Below, in pieces: positions 1 to 11,559 of a DNA stretch of 64,000 nt; the first letter of the stretch is position 1; each line of letters opens with the position of its first letter. Under the pieces are notes generated by a model. The model searched no databases and had not been told where the DNA came from. It saw nothing but the letters and a program-made list of their open reading frames with translations. Made by a program: the position numbers and the translations under genes. The stretch comes from Hypericum androsaemum (taxonomy: Eukaryota; Streptophyta; Magnoliopsida; Malpighiales; Hypericaceae). The stretch spans positions 17,048,228 through 17,112,227 of the forward strand of contig OZ023184.1 of NCBI GenBank assembly GCA_963995505.1. Direction: 5' to 3'.

Positions 1-241
1 ACCATCAACGAATCAAATGATTCTTCCTTGAAGGTAAAATTGATCCCCAATATTTTCACAAAGCAGTCCTGCACAAAACATGTTGAATTCCAAAAAATTC
101 TTCCAGCCAGAGAAGAACTAGGTGAACCCATGGCACTAGTCCAATCTGGAAATAGGCGATGCCACAAAACCTCCTTGATATTGGGTACTCGCCCTGGGTG
201 ACGAAGAACTTCAACTGCATTTCCCCAAGCTTAGCTAGCAC
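1..241 (-). pseudogene. Unrecognised partial reading frame, upstream part of copy A
   Basis: On the minus strand a frame is open from about 229 to the left window edge and contains PNIKEVLWHRLFPDW; a second frame from 241 to 56 is also open. About 100 bp of this stretch recurs, diverged, at 55545-55640, where a stop interrupts the matching frame. A shorter echo lies at 6311-6340. I do not recognise the product. In both places the stretch lies upstream of the F-box copies, so it belongs to the duplicated block and not to the LINE. It may be a fragment of a neighbouring gene or of an older element. Confidence 0.3.
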
Positions 242-298
242 CTATAGCCACCTGTTCTATATCTCCATGGAACTAATGATTGTCTATCCTGAAACAGG

Positions 299-329
299 AA
301 AAAAAAAATATATATATATATATATATAA
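299..329. repeat. A-run followed by (AT)n microsatellite
   Basis: A short adenine run is followed by about ten TA dinucleotides. It lies 45 bp upstream of the LINE target site. Confidence 0.9.
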
Positions 330-458
330 AGTCACTTTCTAACCATAACTTCTGCCACCCCTTACTATAAGCAAACTACACGACTATTGGTTTTGAATAC
401 TTGAAACTAGTGACTTGCTTAAAAGAAAAGAGAGAGAGAGAAAACCTAATTTTTTCTG

Positions 459-1970
459 ATGGAGCGTCCGGCTACTCCTCCATGGTGTGGTAAGAAGGTG
501 AAACAAGGATCTAGAGAAACGGCAGCGGGTTTCCAACCTACATTGGCGGTCCAGGGTCAAGGCCCTTCGATCGATAAGCGTCGGAGGAAATTGTCCTTCA
601 AGGACATTACGATGGGCGATTCGGAGGAGCTACCTGTAAACAACGATAGTCAATTTTTTGCGTTCGATCCAGAGGAGAAGGTCTCGAGTGATCGAAAGGG
701 GAAGATGACGAAGATCAGATTTGCCCAACCATCCGGGTGACCAAGGAGGAGAAGATTGCCATGAGAAGATCTTGGTGGAAGACTCTTATCATCAAGGTCC
801 TTGATTATAAGGTAGCATAGTTCTACTTGAAATGGTGGTTGGCTTCTTTTAGGTTAATTGACTTGGGATCTGGCTTTTATGAGGTTATTCCGGCCTCTGA
901 TGAAGAGTATAACCATATCTTGACCTTGGATGATTGTGGATCACTATGTGACGGTTCAAAGGTGGGTCCCAAATTTTGATCCAGAATCTGCTTGTGCTAC
1001 AAAAGTGGTTGCGTGGGTCCGTATTTCGAATCTAGCTATGGAGTTCTACCAACCAAACTTCCTCATCAACCTGGCTAAGAGGATTGGGCGTCCGATTCAG
1101 ATTGATACCATGACAGAAGAGTGTCAAAGAGGCAGATTTTCTCGAGTCTGTATGGAAGTTGACTTAACTAAGCCTTTATTTGGGTGATTTAGAGTGTGTC
1201 GTCGAGTGCATATGGTTCAATATGAGGGCTTACACTTAATTTTCTTTCGATGTGGTCGCTATGGTCACTTGACGGCAACGTGCAAAGCCCTAATGGAAGA
1301 GGAACATCAAAAAGGTGTGGAGGAGCTACCGTCAACAGAATCCTGGCTTCCACCAAAGCCAGTAGCGTGATCAGAATTAGAGTCAAAGTTTGGTGATTGG
1401 ATGTTAGTCCACAAGAAAATAAAGGGGTAGAAAGTACCAAGGCCAACCTCAACGTATGGATAGCAATGGTATGGATAAGGGCAAGGTTGACAATGGTAAA
1501 GAGAAGGTTGGAAATATGATTAATCGAGGGTCTAACTTCGAGGTCCTGGCAGAAGTTCAATCAGAGAGCCTTACTGAGGAGTTAAATAAAGAGAAACTAG
1601 AAGACTAGAGGGTTTCTGACACACCTAACAACACTTCTAATGCCAAGGATAGGAATGGAGGACTCCGCACCCGTGAGTCTCAGAAACCACATGCTGCCAG
1701 CGATGTAGGCCCCTCAAAGAAACTTGTTACGAGTCAACCAAAAGCCTCACAAAGTGCATCTAAGTCTGCCAAGCCTAAGCCAAATAATGCATATACATCT
1801 TAGCAGACTGGAAATGCTACACAGAAGAAGAACCTCACAAATAATAAAGCCTCACAACCGTAGGGGAAAGGACCGAGTCCTAAAATACCAGAGGCGAACA
1901 AATACCTCATCAATGCCAAAGGGAACCCTCCTGGGGATCCAAGAGCTAGGGGTATGGAGACGACACTAAT
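459..1970 (+). pseudogene. LINE ORF1 (DUF4283 plus zinc knuckle), broken
   Basis: The start at 459 opens MERPATPPWCGKK and a basic N-terminal region up to 740. A frameshift follows, then ITKEEKIA-like sequence in another frame. The segment at 930-1187 (VDHYVTVQRWVPNFDP, then IRIGRPIQID-like text) has the DUF4283 signature of plant LINE ORF1 proteins, which are thought to bind element RNA. A zinc knuckle follows at about 1228-1282, reading FFRCGRYGHLTATC. The expected first Cys of the CX2CX4HX4C motif is Phe, so one zinc ligand is lost. A long Ser/Lys/Pro-rich tail with several stops leads to ORF2. At least three frame breaks make it non-functional. Confidence 0.8.
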
Positions 1971-2210
1971 GGACACAAAAGCCAGACTAGAACAAGATAA
2001 CCACGATAAGGCAGAGGACATGAACACAAGTTGGGCCTCGGAGCCAGGGGCGATAACTTCACCTTTGAATGGAGCTTTTTGGGATTCTGGTGAACCAGAG
2101 GTTCCGGAGGATGGTGAGAATTATGAGAATAAGAACTGTTTGTCTCTTAACTCACCCTTTTGTAAGTGTCTCATTCCAAGTTTGAACATCATATTGTTGG
2201 GTTTTCTTGT

Positions 2211-5200
2211 TATGTATATCATTACTTGGAACTGTCAGGGAGCAGCTAGTTCCAAATTTAGAGTTGCTATTAAAGAAATTGTTCGGCAGCACAAGCCAGA
2301 CATTTTGGTATTGCTTGAGACTTGGATCTCGAGAAGGAAAGTGGATTTTCTTGCGAAGAGTTTGAAGTTCTCTTCTGTTGTTTAGTCTCCTACGACAGGT
2401 CATTCGGGCCGGTTGTGGGTGTTTTGGAATTAGGAATCAACCCAGATTGCTGTCCACTTAATCCACAAGCAATTCATACACTTAGAGATGGGGAATGACC
2501 CTAACTCCAAGTGGTTTTTCACGTCCGTGTATGGCCATCCAAAGGCGTCCATTACTGGAAGAGCTTTGGGATCAACTGAGAGGAATAGCGGGCTCTATAC
2601 AAGCTCCTTGGCTTGTTGCAGGAGACTTTAATATATTTCTTGCTATGGATGGGAACCTTTGAGGAGCTCCAATAAGAGGTACGAAACACCTCAAGTTCAA
2701 GGAATGAATGTGAACTCACAGATCTGGGGTTTACTGTTCCAAGGTTCACCTGGGTTAGAGAAGGACTTTATGAGAAGCTTGACAGAGGTCTCGCGAACAC
2801 ACATTAGGGGCTGAAGTTCCCCGATGCTAGCATAGTCCATCTCCCCCGCTGGAAGTCGGACCACTGTCTGCTATTTATCCAGCTGAACTCGGCTCCAAAG
2901 TTGCAATCGAAGAATCAAGTTTTTTGATTCCAAGCAGCATGGTTCTCTGATGAGAGGTTTGATGATTTTGTGACGGGAGCCTAGGATCGTAATATCAACC
3001 TCAGTGCTGCTTGTGACAAGTTTGTGTCCAAAGTAATGGTCTGGAATCGTACACATTTCAAAAATATCCTCCATCGGAAATCCTATCTCACCAAGAGACT
3101 TGGAGGGATACAAAGAGCACTGGAACGAAGGCCTAAGAAGGCTTGAGGAAGAATTACGGATCAAGTTGGAGAAGACCCTAGAGCAAGAGGAGATCTTCTG
3201 GTTCCAAACGTCAAGGAAAGTCTCTCTCCTAAATGAGGATAGAAACACTCACTTTTTCCATGTGTCTACTATCATTCGCAGGAAGGACAATCGGGTGGAG
3301 GCACTGGAAGATGATGCGGGTGTCTGGATCACGGATAGTGGGGATCTAAAAATAATGTTGAAAACTTATTTTGAGAAGCTGTTTACGGAGGAAGGGCTAC
3401 CACGGCAATATAATTACTATCCTAATGGTTTTGCGTAGATTTCTAAAGTAGGATAGCATAGCTTAAGTAACTTCCTGGATGAAGAGGAAGTCCGTAAGGT
3501 ACTTTTTGCGATGGCTCCTCTCAAGGCCCCTGGATCCGACGGGTTACACGCTTTGTTTTTCCAGAAGAAGTGGCCGCTGGTCAAGGAGAATATGCAACTT
3601 TTTGTTAGGCAAGCTTTCGCAAGGATGTGGTCTCCCGAGAGGGTTAATGGTACCACCATCACCCTCACCCGAAAGTTGTTAACCCTCAGACGCCATCAGA
3701 TTTTAGGCTAATCAGCTTATGCAATATCTCTCTTAAGTTGATTACGAAGATCTTGGCTATGCGACTTCAATCGTTCATGCCTGAATGGGTGTCCTAAAAT
3801 CAGAATAGTTTTGTGCCAGGGAGGAACATATCTGGTAACATTATAGTTGCTCGGGAAGCCATTCATACTATGAAAAACCGACGGAATGGGAAAGGTATCA
3901 TGGCCCTTAAGGTAGACCTTGCCAAACCTTATGACTGCATCAATTGGTAATTTATCAAGGAGACACTAAAACTTCTTGTGCTACCGCCTTCAATTATTAA
4001 TTTGATACTCACTTGTGTCTCCACGGTTTCAATGCAAGTTTTATGGAATGGAGAAACAACTGAGTGTTTCAAATGGACGAAGGGATCTGACAAGGCGATC
4101 TGCTATCACCCTACCTCTTTATGCTGTGTCTCGAAAGACTAGGGCATATGATCGATACTCGAGTCCAAACTAGCAAGTGGAAACCTTTCAAGACCTCCCA
4201 ACAGGGCTTCTCTATAACCCATCTATTTGTTGTGGATGACCTGTTCTTATTTGGTGATGCTATTCGGGCGCAGGCTATTGTGATATCTGAAGTTTTAGAT
4301 CAGTTTTGCAGCTACTCCGGTCGACAAGTCAGCAAGATCAAGACCAAGCTCTTTGTTTCTAAAAATATTTCAAAGTCTTTGGGTCGTGACTTAGCCAACA
4401 GCCTAGGTGTCACTCTTACTAGCAATATGGGCAAGTATTTGGGGATGCCTCTTCTACATGATAGGGTCACCAAAAGCACCTACAGCTTTATACTCGACAA
4501 AGTCTACTCTCGCCTCCAAGGCTGGTGTGTCGATAGCCTTTCATTTGCAGGAAGAGCTACTCTTTCTCAAGCAGTTTCGGCTATGCAAACTTCCAAGTTG
4601 TCGGTAGGTATTGTTGATGATATTGAAAAAGTACAGCGGAGTTTTTTTTGGGGGTTGCGGTATGCACCCCAAAGGCAAGTGGGGGTTTGGGATTCAAGAA
4701 CCTGAGAGAGAAAAATCTTGCTTTGCTAATGAAGCTGGATTGGACTCTTATAATTGATTGTTCATCTCTTTGGACCCGGGTGCTTTGGGGTAAGTATGTG
4801 AAGCTGAATACAACCATACCGGAGGTTGTTAGCAAAAAGTCTCACCACTATGGAAAGCGCTGGTCTCCTTATGGCCGGTGATGTTGCAGGGTGTTCAGTG
4901 GGCAGTGAGAGATGGTTGCACGGCTAAATTTTGGAGGGACAAGTGGTTGGATGACAGGGAGGCCCTATTGGATCTATATAGCAAAACTATTCCAGCTAAC
5001 ATGTTGGAGATAACGGTCGCTGATGCAGTTGATCATCAAGGAGGTTGGAATGATCTATTTGCCCGTTTCTTGCCTCCTGATGTGTGTTTGAACATTACAG
5101 GCACCCCTACCCCTAGTGCGGACAGGGGACAAGACAAAATAAAATGGAGCAAGTCGTATGATGGGAGATGTACGACAAAGTCAGCCTATGCTCTGTTGGT

Positions 5201-5996
5201 GGGCAGTGAAGACATTCCTTCCACCTCTTTCTGGATGAAACTGTGGCAGTGGAAGGGTCCCGAATGTCTAAAGAAGGTGGTGTGGCTGGCCGGACATGGT
5301 AAATTGATGACAAATGCGGTCAGGAGAAATAGACATATGACGACCAACGCCTCTTGTCCGTGTTATGGGGAAGTCAATGAGACAGTGCTTCATGCCCTCA
5401 GAGATTGCCACAAAATCTCAACGTGCTGGGTCAAACTCCTTCAGAAAGAAGGCCTTGACACAGGGAGCTTTTTCACGCTTACACTTAAAGATTGGATAAT
5501 AACGAATGTTACAGGGGCTGGAAGCTGGCTGAATATTTTTATGGTTGCTGTAAATGCCTTTTGGCGTTGGCGGAACACGTGTGTGTGGAAGGAAGGAGAA
5601 TCACGCCCTACTGATCAAACTTCTCATGTCTTGCATAGCTGTGAGGAGATTCAAGAAGTGATCACGACCTCCTAGGAGGACCGAGCAACTCGTTGGATGG
5701 GAGAGACTCCCGCCAGGATGGCTCAAAATAAACACGGATGGAGCGATGCGACGATCTATGGGAAGAGCTGCTGCTGGGGGTATAGTACGTGATGATAAAG
5801 GCTTCTGGAGGGGTGGTTTCACCTACAATATTGGGGCTGTGTCGAGCGTTGTGTCCGACCTCTGGGGAGTGTACCATGGTATCAAACTGGCAAAGACTAC
5901 AGGCCACAAGAGCTTTATTTTGGAGGTTGACTGCAAGACTGTGGAAGGCCTACTCACAATGATGCATCCTCAACCTGATAACGCCTAGTCCGCTCC
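2211..5996 (+). pseudogene. LINE ORF2 (endonuclease, reverse transcriptase, RNase H), broken
   Basis: ORF2 begins near MYIITWNCQGA, the start of the apurinic endonuclease domain. That domain continues through LVAGDFN-like text around 2610 and ends at RWKSDHCLLF near 2850, keeping the catalytic SDH. Reverse transcriptase spans about 3480-4700. The LKAPGSDGLHALFF block is at 3515, KVDLAKPYDCIN near 3910, and the catalytic box reads VVDDLFLFGDA near 4230 in place of the usual F/YADD. A zf-RVT-like Cys/His region lies near 5340-5420. The ribonuclease H domain (about 5695-5990) starts KINTDGA and includes GGIVRDDKGFW. Many stops and frameshifts are spread along it. The intact enzyme would nick target DNA and copy the element RNA into it. 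Confidence 0.88.
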
Positions 5997-6274
5997 TATT
6001 CTTGACAAAACGGGAATTGGAGTGGGAGGGGGTGATCAAAGTTGTGCATAATTACAGAGAAAGAAATAAGTGTGCGGACTGTTTGGCAAATATGGGATTC
6101 TCGAAACCGTTGGGTCTACATGTGCTTATGTAGAAAGCTTATGCTTTTGGACATTGGCGATGCTGCTTTTTCCCGCTCAGTTGTTATTTGTAATTTAGTT
6201 GAGGCTGAAGCCTCCCGCAATGTAACCGCATTGTAGTCTTATTAATATATGGGGTTCGCCCCTCCCTTTCAACC

Positions 6275-6299
6275 AAAAAAAAAAAACTACACGACTATT
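6275..6299 (+). other. LINE poly-A tail and 3' target-site duplication
   Basis: An adenine run runs directly into the second copy of the 16-bp target repeat (6284-6299); the first copy is at 373-388. The junction adenines could belong to either. Confidence 0.9.
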
Positions 6300-6339
6300 A
6301 ACATAGCAGATAATCTTTTCACAAAACAGTCTTGCACAA

Positions 6340-6770
6340 AATCTGTGGGCCTCCCCAGACGAACTGGAAACAGAAATTCTCATGCTTGGGCTTCAACTGA
6401 ATTGGAAACATAAATTTCAAGCCCAATTCTTTGTAATTGAAAAAACAACTCTATTTTTTTGTTACCTTCTCATTCTTCACTCTTTACATTCTTAAAAACA
6501 ATTCTTCACTATTCCTTACGCCTTACCTACTATAATTGACAATTTTAAGCCGAATCTCTCTCACTATTTCTGCTCTAGTCCTAGCTTCGTTGATCAGGTT
6601 TTCTCCTCTTCCCTCCTACTAGCAAAATTAATCTATTTTTATGGGATTAATCTGTAGAATTATGTTTTTAGGGTTTGAATGATTGTAAATTTTGTTGGTT
6701 AGCTCTTCCTTTTTTTTATTATTGGTAACTCAATCGTTGTGTACCTATTATTTGCTAAGAGATTTAGTTC
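6340..6770 (+). promoter_or_regulatory. 5' flank/leader of F-box locus, copy A
   Basis: This stretch matches two other places in the window: 24105-24325 (copy B) and 56510-56870 (copy C). Shared landmarks are AAATTCTCATGCTTGGGCTTC, a CTTCTCATTCTTCACT pyrimidine tract and, in A and C, a TTTTAGGGTTTG leader block. Sequence conserved just upstream of a degraded gene in three places is best read as its promoter and 5' UTR. Pyrimidine-rich leaders with an AGGGTTT motif are common in plant genes. No experiment supports a start site. Confidence 0.5.
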
Positions 6771-7210
6771 TTGATCCTAATTTGCCTGATTCGCATGCAT
6801 CTTGAATCATTTTTCAATGCTGTTTTGACGTGCAAGAACTGGAAGGACATAATTAGATCACCTGGGTATTTACGTAGGCGAATCATGAGTGGTCATAGCC
6901 ATTCCATTGTTGTATTGACGCTAAAAGGTTATCATTGTAATGTTGAAGACTCGGAAAGAGAACATTTTTCTAATAGACTCGTGGTATGTGAGCTGAAGAT
7001 AGGAATCTGGAGTGAGCTGCCTCCTAGAACTGTTCCAGGGTACTTCAATGCTTTGCCAATTGACTGTAATTTGGCTATCGTGGGTTTAAAGAGGGGTTTA
7101 TATACAATTTCTTCTTGAATACATGGCATCTCGGGGCAGACATGTTGGATGCCTTGTTGTCTTCCTGCTCCTGGTGTTCAAGAGGGTCTAAAGATAACAT
7201 CTGGACAACC
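6771..7210 (+). pseudogene. F-box/kelch-repeat protein gene, broken (copy A)
   Basis: The open stretch at 6771-7118 begins with the second half of an F-box (AVLTCKNWKDIIRSPGYLRR). It continues to a kelch-like start (VVCELKIGIWSELPPR, then GYFNALPIDCNLAIVG), which resembles the SELPP and NGLP blocks of kelch-domain F-box proteins. Those proteins recruit substrates to SCF ubiquitin ligases. The N-terminal half of the F-box is in another frame. A stop at 7116-7118 cuts the first kelch repeat, and only about 90 bp more of related sequence follows. The remaining kelch blades are missing, and the LTR array begins about 330 bp downstream. It is a relic; the family call rests on two short blocks. Confidence 0.55.
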
Positions 7211-7542
7211 ACTAGTCTATTAATACGAGTTTAAGCTGGGTAATATATTTAAAAGTTGACAAAATTTTCGCAGCTAAATAATAAATATTCAACGTTGCTG
7301 CGTTTAAAGTCTTAAATTTGGGTTAAATTAGAATAACACTCTCAAATTTTTATCTAAGTGTTATATAAGATTCAGTAATTTTTTGCAAAAGTCTCGAAAA
7401 AAATACTACCCTCGTGAAGTTTCCCTTACGAAAAGTGAAAATTATGTCGCCAAAGAGACAAATGATGGAGTCTAAGCTTGATTACGGTTCGCATGGAGAT
7501 GCAAGATGAAGCTCTTTAAGGAGAACTTTTGGCTGAGGCCTG
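7211..7542. other. AT-rich spacer, no gene recognised
   Basis: This separates the F-box relic from the LTR array. Near 7445 there is a short open stretch beginning MSPKRQMMESKLDYG that ends after about 20 codons. I see nothing else. Confidence 0.4.
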
Positions 7543-8314
7543 TGATACAAACCCCGCCAACGATGGGCGAGACCCGTCCTTGAAGCGCTGAAATCTCAGG
7601 TCGTTCTAGATCAGTTTTGATGGAGATCTCAACCCGATGCTCACAACCAAACAAGAACCTTGGTATTAAGACCGCGACACACTACTTGAGTTGAAACAAA
7701 GAACCTTGATATATCGATGACGCCACAAATAGTGATAGAGATCCGCTCGATAAGTCGATGGTCAACTCCAAAAAATTGCTCCGTTGTGTTCAAATAGTTC
7801 CGAAGAACCAAGGGAGCAAAGCCCTCGTTTTTTAATCAATAATGGTCCACTCTTCTCATTGCACAAGCCTCTATAAATAGGCTCAATATTATAAAGAGAT
7901 TCTAAATCAAATACCTACTAAAAAAAAACAATGTCTAGAAAGAGAAACTAAAAAGAAATCAAATCTATCCCTGTAGGATGTCTATAAACTTGATTACCAA
8001 GCATAAATTACCCAAAAGTTGTTGGAATATAATGTCCTAATCAAAACTAATGACTGAAATAAACTTTCTATATAGAAAGCCCAAATTAGAGAGAATGAAT
8101 CTTCAAGATCTTTGCTGCCGGAATTTCCTTCTTCAAATGATTGAATGCTTACTTCAATGTGAATTTCTTGGTTCCTCAACACGGGACTTCAATATGCTTA
8201 TTTGAATCCAACTCTTTGAAAGTCAGCCCATTAAATTATATCTTTAAGCGCTTTGCACATGCTCTCACAATTGGCCTAGATTGGTACTTTATAAGACTGC
8301 TAGGATTCATATCA
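7543..8314 (-). repeat. Array LTR 1 (772 bp)
   Basis: It begins TGATACAAACC and ends GGATTCATATCA. The minus-strand purine tract (CATTCCCCCTCCTCTTG on +) follows at 8315. It lacks the 220-bp internal duplication of LTRs 3 and 4. Confidence 0.85.
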
Positions 8315-8317
8315 TTC

Positions 8318-9305
8318 CCCCTCCTCTTGAAAGGAATTTGTTCTCAAATTCTCGCATTTGTCATGCCTTTGCCAATTCATAATCTTGTTGGGACAAAGTT
8401 GAGTCTTCGAGCGCCGTGGTTGCACTTGATATCTTCCACTCCAACAAAATAGATACTTCGAACATAAACAATCCAGATTCACCTCCCAACCAATAGTTAA
8501 AGATTTAGTTATTCGAATATGTCTTTCTGCACCCTTCAAACTAATCCACAAATTGATCAATAGGGAACCTCTAGCATAATCAAACTTATCAACTTCCAAG
8601 AAGTGAATATGCTCGACATGCTCGACGTGATAATCCAGTGTCTTGTAGGTTATAGATTGAACCTTTTTCGTAACAACTTGTTCTTTAGATTCATCATCAA
8701 TGGTAGTTATGCACTTCTTCATGTTAACAACTTCCACCACAGATGATTCGTCAAATGTATCCCCAGGTAAAGTAATGACATGGTATGCTCATCAAAATAA
8801 TCTCCATCAAATAAGTCAATTTATTATTCACCAAACTCCTCCCATGTCAAAACCTCTTTAAGAACTTTAAGAGAAAAACTTCTAGATCAATTTCAGAACC
8901 ACATACCTTATTCTCAATGTCGCGCTTAGTGTGAATGATGTTCTCTCGTTGCACTTCACCAACTTCATTTGCATGCAAGTCAATTTTTCTTTCCAATAAC
9001 ATAAGTTTCTCCCAACTTTCTTCATCATCCCAAGCTATAACTCTAAAAGTGCTATCACATCTATTCCTAACTTCTCTAGGTTTTCCTCAATGTCTTCTAT
9101 TATAATCTTCTTCATCATAGCCAACTCCTGAAAGTCTTTCTCCTACAGTCCCAATCTCCCTTTTCTGAGCTCTTTTATCCCTACAAACATAAGGAACAAC
9201 TTATACATGCCCCAAAAGTTTACTCTCAATCAGGCCTATCCGTTTTTTAAACTTCTTGAACTCCCCGCTCACCAAGCACTTCATCTCACTCATCATGGCA
9301 TCCAT
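8318..9305 (-). pseudogene. Array-element ORF, unit 1, degraded
   Basis: This is homologous to the ORF of unit 2. The start MDAMMSEMK is at 9305. Recognisable blocks are STFRVIAWDDEESWEKLMLL (about 9050), NIIHTKRDIENK (about 8920), SLINLWISLKGAERHIRI-like text (about 8560) and the C-terminal LRTNSFQEEG at 8320. The region 8740-8880 has frameshifts and stops. It retains an uninterrupted link between the two halves (HANEVGEVQRENII) where unit 2 has a stop, which shows that the ancestral frame was continuous. Confidence 0.55.
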
Positions 9306-9550
9306 GAACTTTTGTGGATCAGCTAATGACTCATCACCTTCAAAGTTCCTTCCTGAGTAGTTGTAGGACATGTTGTTCTTGCTCTTTTTTTAATTCTTTG
9401 GCATCCTTTTTTCTTTTCTTTGGAGTTTTTTTCTTTGGAGTTTTTTTCTTTCTCCAACTCAGAATACAATAAGAACAACTAACTAAAATAATGATAAAAA
9501 AAATTGAATGATAGATAGAATTGAAATAGGACCTAGGCTCTGATTCCAAA

Positions 9551-10334
9551 TAATACGAACCCCGCCAACAATGCGCGAGACCAGTCCACGACGTGTTGAA
9601 ATCCCAGATCGTTCTAGATTAGTTTTGATGGAGATCTCGACCTGATGCTTACAACCAAACAAGAACCTTGGTATTAAGACCGCGACCCGCTGCTCAAGTT
9701 AAAACAAAGAATCTTGATATATTGATGATGCCACAAATGGTGATAAAGATCCGTTCGAATAAATCGATGGTGAACTCTACGGAATCGCTCTGTTGTGTTC
9801 AAACAGTTTCGAAGAACCAAGGGAGAAAATTCCACGTTTTTCAATCAATAATGGTCCACTCTTCTCATTGCACAAGTCCCTATAAATAGGCTCAATATTA
9901 CAAAGAAATTCTAAATCAAATAACTCCTAAAAGGAAATAATGTCATGAAAGAGAAAGTAAAAAGGAATCAAATCTATCCCTTTAGGAAGCCTATAAACTT
10001 GATTACCAAGCATAAATTACCCAAAAGTTGCTGGAATATAATTTTCTAATAAAAACTAATGGCTAAAATAAAATTTTTAAATAGAATGCCCAAATTAGAT
10101 AGAATGGATCTTCAAGATCTTTGCTGCTGGAATTTCCTTCTTCAACATGATTGAATGATTACTTCAATGTAAATTATATGGTTCCCCAACAATGGACTTC
10201 AATATGCTCATTTGAATCCACCTCTTTGATATAAGCTTGGAAGCTAGCCCATTAAATTATATCTTGAAGCGCTTTGCACATGCTCTCACACTTTGCCAGA
10301 TTGGTACTTTATAATACTGCAAGAATTCATATCA
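9551..10334 (-). repeat. Array LTR 2 (784 bp)
   Basis: It begins TAATACGAACC (TG changed to TA) and ends GAATTCATATCA. Next to it, on the unit 1 side, stands a decayed primer site, GGCTCTGATTCCAAA on +, at 9536-9550. Confidence 0.85.
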
Positions 10335-11326
10335 TTTCCCTCCTCTTGAAAGGACTTTATCCTCAATTCCTCGCATTTTCCATGATTTTGCCAATTAATA
10401 ATCTTGTTGGGACAAAGTTGAGTCTTCGAGCATCGTGGTTGTACTTGATATCTTTCACTCCAACATAATAGATACCTCGAATATAAACAATCCGAATTCA
10501 CATGCAAACCAAAAGTTAAAGACTTACTTATCCGAATATGTCTTTCTGCACCCTTCAAACTATTCCAAAAATTGATCAATGGGGAACCTCTAGCATAATT
10601 AAACTTATCAACTCCCAAGAAGTCAATATGGTCGACATGCTCGACATGATAATCCAGAGTCTTGTAGGTTATAGATTGAACCGTTTTCGTAACAATAAGT
10701 TCTTCAGATTCATCATCATTGGTAGTTATGCACTTCTTCATGTTAATAACATCCACCACAGATGATTCGTCAAATATATCCCTTAGGTAAAGTAATAACA
10801 TGGTATGCTCATCAAAACAATCTCCATCAAATAAGTCAATATAATATTCACCAAACTTCTCCCATGTCAAAACCTCTTCAAGAACTTCTTGAGAAGAAAC
10901 TTTCATATTGATTTCAGAACAACATACCTTATTCTCAATGTCGCCCTTAGTGTGAATGTTGTTCTCAAGTTGCAATTCACCAAATTATTTTTCATGCAAG
11001 TCAATTTTCCTTACCAATAACATAAGTTTCTCCCAACTATCTTCATCATCCCAAGCTATAACTCTAAAAGTGCTATCACATCTACTCCTAACTTCTTTAG
11101 ATTTTCCTCCAAGTCTTCTATTATAATATCCTTCATCATAGCCAACTCCTAAAAGTCTTTCTCCTCCAGCCCCAATCTTCCTTTGTTGAGCTCTTTTATC
11201 CCTACAAATATAAGGAACAACTTGTACATGCCCCAAAAGTTTACTCTCATTCAGGTCTATCCATTTGTGAAACTTCTTGAACTTCCCGCTCACCATGCAC
11301 TCCATCTCACTCATCATGGCATCCAT
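10286..11326 (-). pseudogene. Array-element ORF, unit 2: best-preserved copy of an unrecognised protein
   Basis: Two frames, 11326-10985 (113 aa) and 10975-10286 (229 aa), are separated by one stop; unit 1 reads through at that point. The first part has a Met/Lys-rich start (MDAMMSEMECMVSGKFKKF), a basic stretch with YDEGYYNRR, and RVIAWDDEDSWEKLMLL. The second has an acidic middle (FGEYYIDLFDGDCFDEHTM), the block SPLINFWNSLKGAERHIRI and a Cys-containing stretch YSRYLLCWSERYQVQPRC. It ends LRIKSFQEEGNDMN, running into the LTR. Such an FQE(E/G)GND ending at the polypurine tract is familiar from plant Ty3/gypsy elements. The rest matches no gag, protease, polymerase or integrase motif I know. 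An altered gag-like protein is possible but unproven. Confidence 0.5.
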
Positions 11327-11545
11327 GATCTTTTATGGATCAGCTAATTACTCATCACCTTCAAAGTTCTTTCCTGAGTAGTTGTAGGACTTGTTCTTGC
11401 TCATTCTTTTTTTTTTCTTTGGCAGCCTTTTTTCTTTTTTTTTGGAATTTTTTTTTCTCAAACACAGAATACAATAAGAATAACTAACTAAAATAATAAT
11501 TAAAAAACAAATTTGAATGATAGATAGAACTGAAATAGAACCTAG

Positions 11546-11559
11546 ACTCTGGTACCAAA
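11546..11559 (-). other. Primer-binding site of array element
   Basis: On the minus strand it reads TTTGGTACCAGAGTC directly after the LTR end. This is one or two changes from the TGGTATCAGAGC complement of the initiator Met-tRNA 3' end. Confidence 0.75.

Larger units (their letters stand above)
389..6283 (+). mobile_element. Nearly complete L1-type LINE, 5.9 kb
   Basis: The element is bounded by a perfect 16-bp direct repeat, AAACTACACGACTATT, at 373-388 and 6284-6299. It ends in an adenine run (6275-6286) that merges with the second repeat. In order it holds a short purine-rich 5' leader, ORF1 (DUF4283-like RNA-binding region and zinc knuckle), ORF2 (endonuclease, reverse transcriptase, zf-RVT-like region and RNase H) and a short 3' UTR. 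A long target duplication plus poly-A is the hallmark of target-primed reverse transcription. The RNase H domain is known from plant L1 elements. Both ORFs are broken by stops and frameshifts, so this copy is dead, but the intact ends suggest moderate age. Confidence 0.93.

Noticed and set aside
2152..2749. Minus-strand frames over the LINE endonuclease region
   Set aside because: They are shadows of the + strand ORF2, which has clear endonuclease motifs.
7472..7654. Minus-strand 60-codon frame across the left edge of the LTR array
   Set aside because: It spans LTR end and flanking DNA. Similar frames starting MFGCEHRVEIS at other LTRs (11658, 14094) show it is LTR sequence read by chance.
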